Assembly: GCA_002402965.1 (NCBI GenBank) | Contig: DHGW01000025.1 | Span: forward strand, 36,310 to 92,991 | DNA length: 56,682 nt | Source: Bacteroidales bacterium UBA4788 | Lineage (GTDB): Bacteria > Bacteroidota > Bacteroidia > Bacteroidales > VadinHA17 | Reading direction: 5' to 3' | In this document: positions 56,285-56,682 of the stretch, in pieces | How the letters are laid out: the number at the start of each line of letters is the position of its first letter | How positions within the stretch are numbered: the stretch's first letter is position 1 | The notes under the pieces: generated by a model | What the model was told of the DNA's origin: nothing | The model's input: only the letters and a program-made list of their open reading frames with translations | Databases searched by the model: none | Translations under genes and position numbers: made by a program

Positions 56285-56682
56285 TCGGCATATGATAAAT
56301 CCAGATACATATCTTCCATCTCCGACATCTTCTTTTTCTCCCCCTCTGTTCTGTCATCATATCCGCATAAATGGAGGAAGCCGTGGAAAATAACCCTTCT
56401 CATCTCGGAGCCAAAGGTCGTGCCGAATTTTTCTGCATTCTCCCTGACCCTGGGTTCGCTTATGTAGATCTCACCATTCAGGACGCTTCCCTTATTGTAA
56501 TTGAAAGTAATAATATCAGTGTAGAAATCGTGCCCGAGAAACTCATTGTTTATCTCGAACACCTTCTCATCACTTGTAATTATAACGTCAGTGATCCCGA
56601 TCTTCATTCCGGCATCACTCACAATTCTCCCTATAGTCCTTTTGATTATCCTGCTGTCACGCAGTCTGAATTTTCCAATATC
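56281..56682 (-). CDS. ybeY: Endoribonuclease YbeY (5' end beyond window)
   Basis: Zinc-dependent endoribonuclease needed for 16S rRNA 3'-end processing. The catalytic site HGFLHLCGYDD (HxxxH...H-type, here HGFLHLCGYDDR) and the upstream DIITFNYNKGSVLNGEIYIS are clear. A start at GTG 56622 would be possible, but the frame stays open to the last base of the window and its sequence (FRLRDSRIIKRTIGRIVSDAG) matches the helix that precedes this point in homologues, so the gene is cut by the window edge. It overlaps mnmG by four bases. Confidence 0.93.
   Translation of the reverse strand, partial: DIGKFRLRDSRIIKRTIGRIVSDAGMKIGITDVIITSDEKVFEINNEFLGHDFYTDIITFNYNKGSVLNGEIYISEPRVRENAEKFGTTFGSEMRRVIFHGFLHLCGYDDRTEGEKKKMSEMEDMYLDLSYAE

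Noticed and set aside
1..56682. tRNA, rRNA, tmRNA, insertion sequences and prophage genes
   Set aside because: No T-arm-like or rRNA-like sequences, transposase or phage motifs were recognised by eye in any intergenic region or frame; a covariance-model search would be decisive.

Overview
The window is a stretch of ordinary chromosome from a member of the Bacteroidota, most likely a free-living or sediment-type Bacteroidales/Marinilabiliales relative. Evidence: promoter -7 elements of the form TANNTTTG with a TTG-type -33 box (pfk, tetR, blaI, acyl-CoA synthetase, mntP and others); the DUF4271-hemD pair; a BlaI/M56 pair whose protease carries TonB-type C-terminal domains; LytS/LytTR two-component genes; a C_GCAxxG_C_C protein; and weak or absent Shine-Dalgarno sequences. 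I see no phage, insertion sequence, CRISPR array, tRNA or rRNA. The last 6 kb holds two copies of the chromosomal parS palindrome beside uvrC and mnmG, which suggests the origin-proximal half of the replicon.

Layout. 1-2.1 kb: LytS-type histidine kinase (cut by the window edge), its LytTR regulator, and yidD. 2.2-9.9 kb: a zinc protease, then a long minus-strand operon led by a TetR repressor and holding a LolA-like periplasmic protein, two FtsX-type permeases, a LolD-like ATPase, an outer-membrane barrel and a membrane methyltransferase. It looks like a complete inner-to-outer-membrane lipid or lipoprotein trafficking route under TetR control, and two operator copies are visible. 9.97-10.16 kb: four degenerate 49-bp tandem repeats. 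10.2-12.8 kb: BlaI/M56-TonB sensor operon with an operator between its -33 and -7 boxes. 12.9-18.1 kb: e(P4)-type acid phosphatase lipoprotein, a repeat-containing GH16-fold protein lacking the catalytic glutamates, and an ECF sigma/anti-sigma/beta-barrel cluster.

18.2-24 kb: pepE, AsmA-like protein, an orphan sensor kinase and the tRNA-hydroxylation U32 protein run as one operon. 24-30.2 kb (minus): mnmH, a hybrid sensor protein whose kinase core is degenerate (no phosphoacceptor His) but whose last receiver is intact, rsgA, and a phosphofructokinase with PPi-type signature residues. 30.2-34.3 kb: C_GCAxxG_C_C protein, TIGR01777 epimerase, an M14 carboxypeptidase-like exoprotein with calcium-loop inserts, and an FNR-like regulator with four candidate cluster cysteines. 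34.4-42.5 kb: PHP phosphatase, mntP, dtd, MFS exporter, deoC, DUF4271, hemD, rnpA, S41 protease. 42.5-46.5 kb (minus): queD-polA-moaD-moaE operon. 46.6-50.5 kb (plus): acyl-CoA synthetase, lspA, polyprenyl synthase and a CoA-binding protein with no normal start codon. 50.6-56.7 kb (minus): ybeY (cut by the edge), mnmG, ade and uvrC, punctuated by the parS sites.

Most genes are core housekeeping. The parts most worth a second look are the TetR/Lol-like export operon with its operators, the pseudokinase hybrid, the inactive GH16-fold protein with its helical repeats, the parS pair, the 25-bp palindrome in the mntP/dtd divergent promoter, and the terminator-like hairpin touching the rnpA start.
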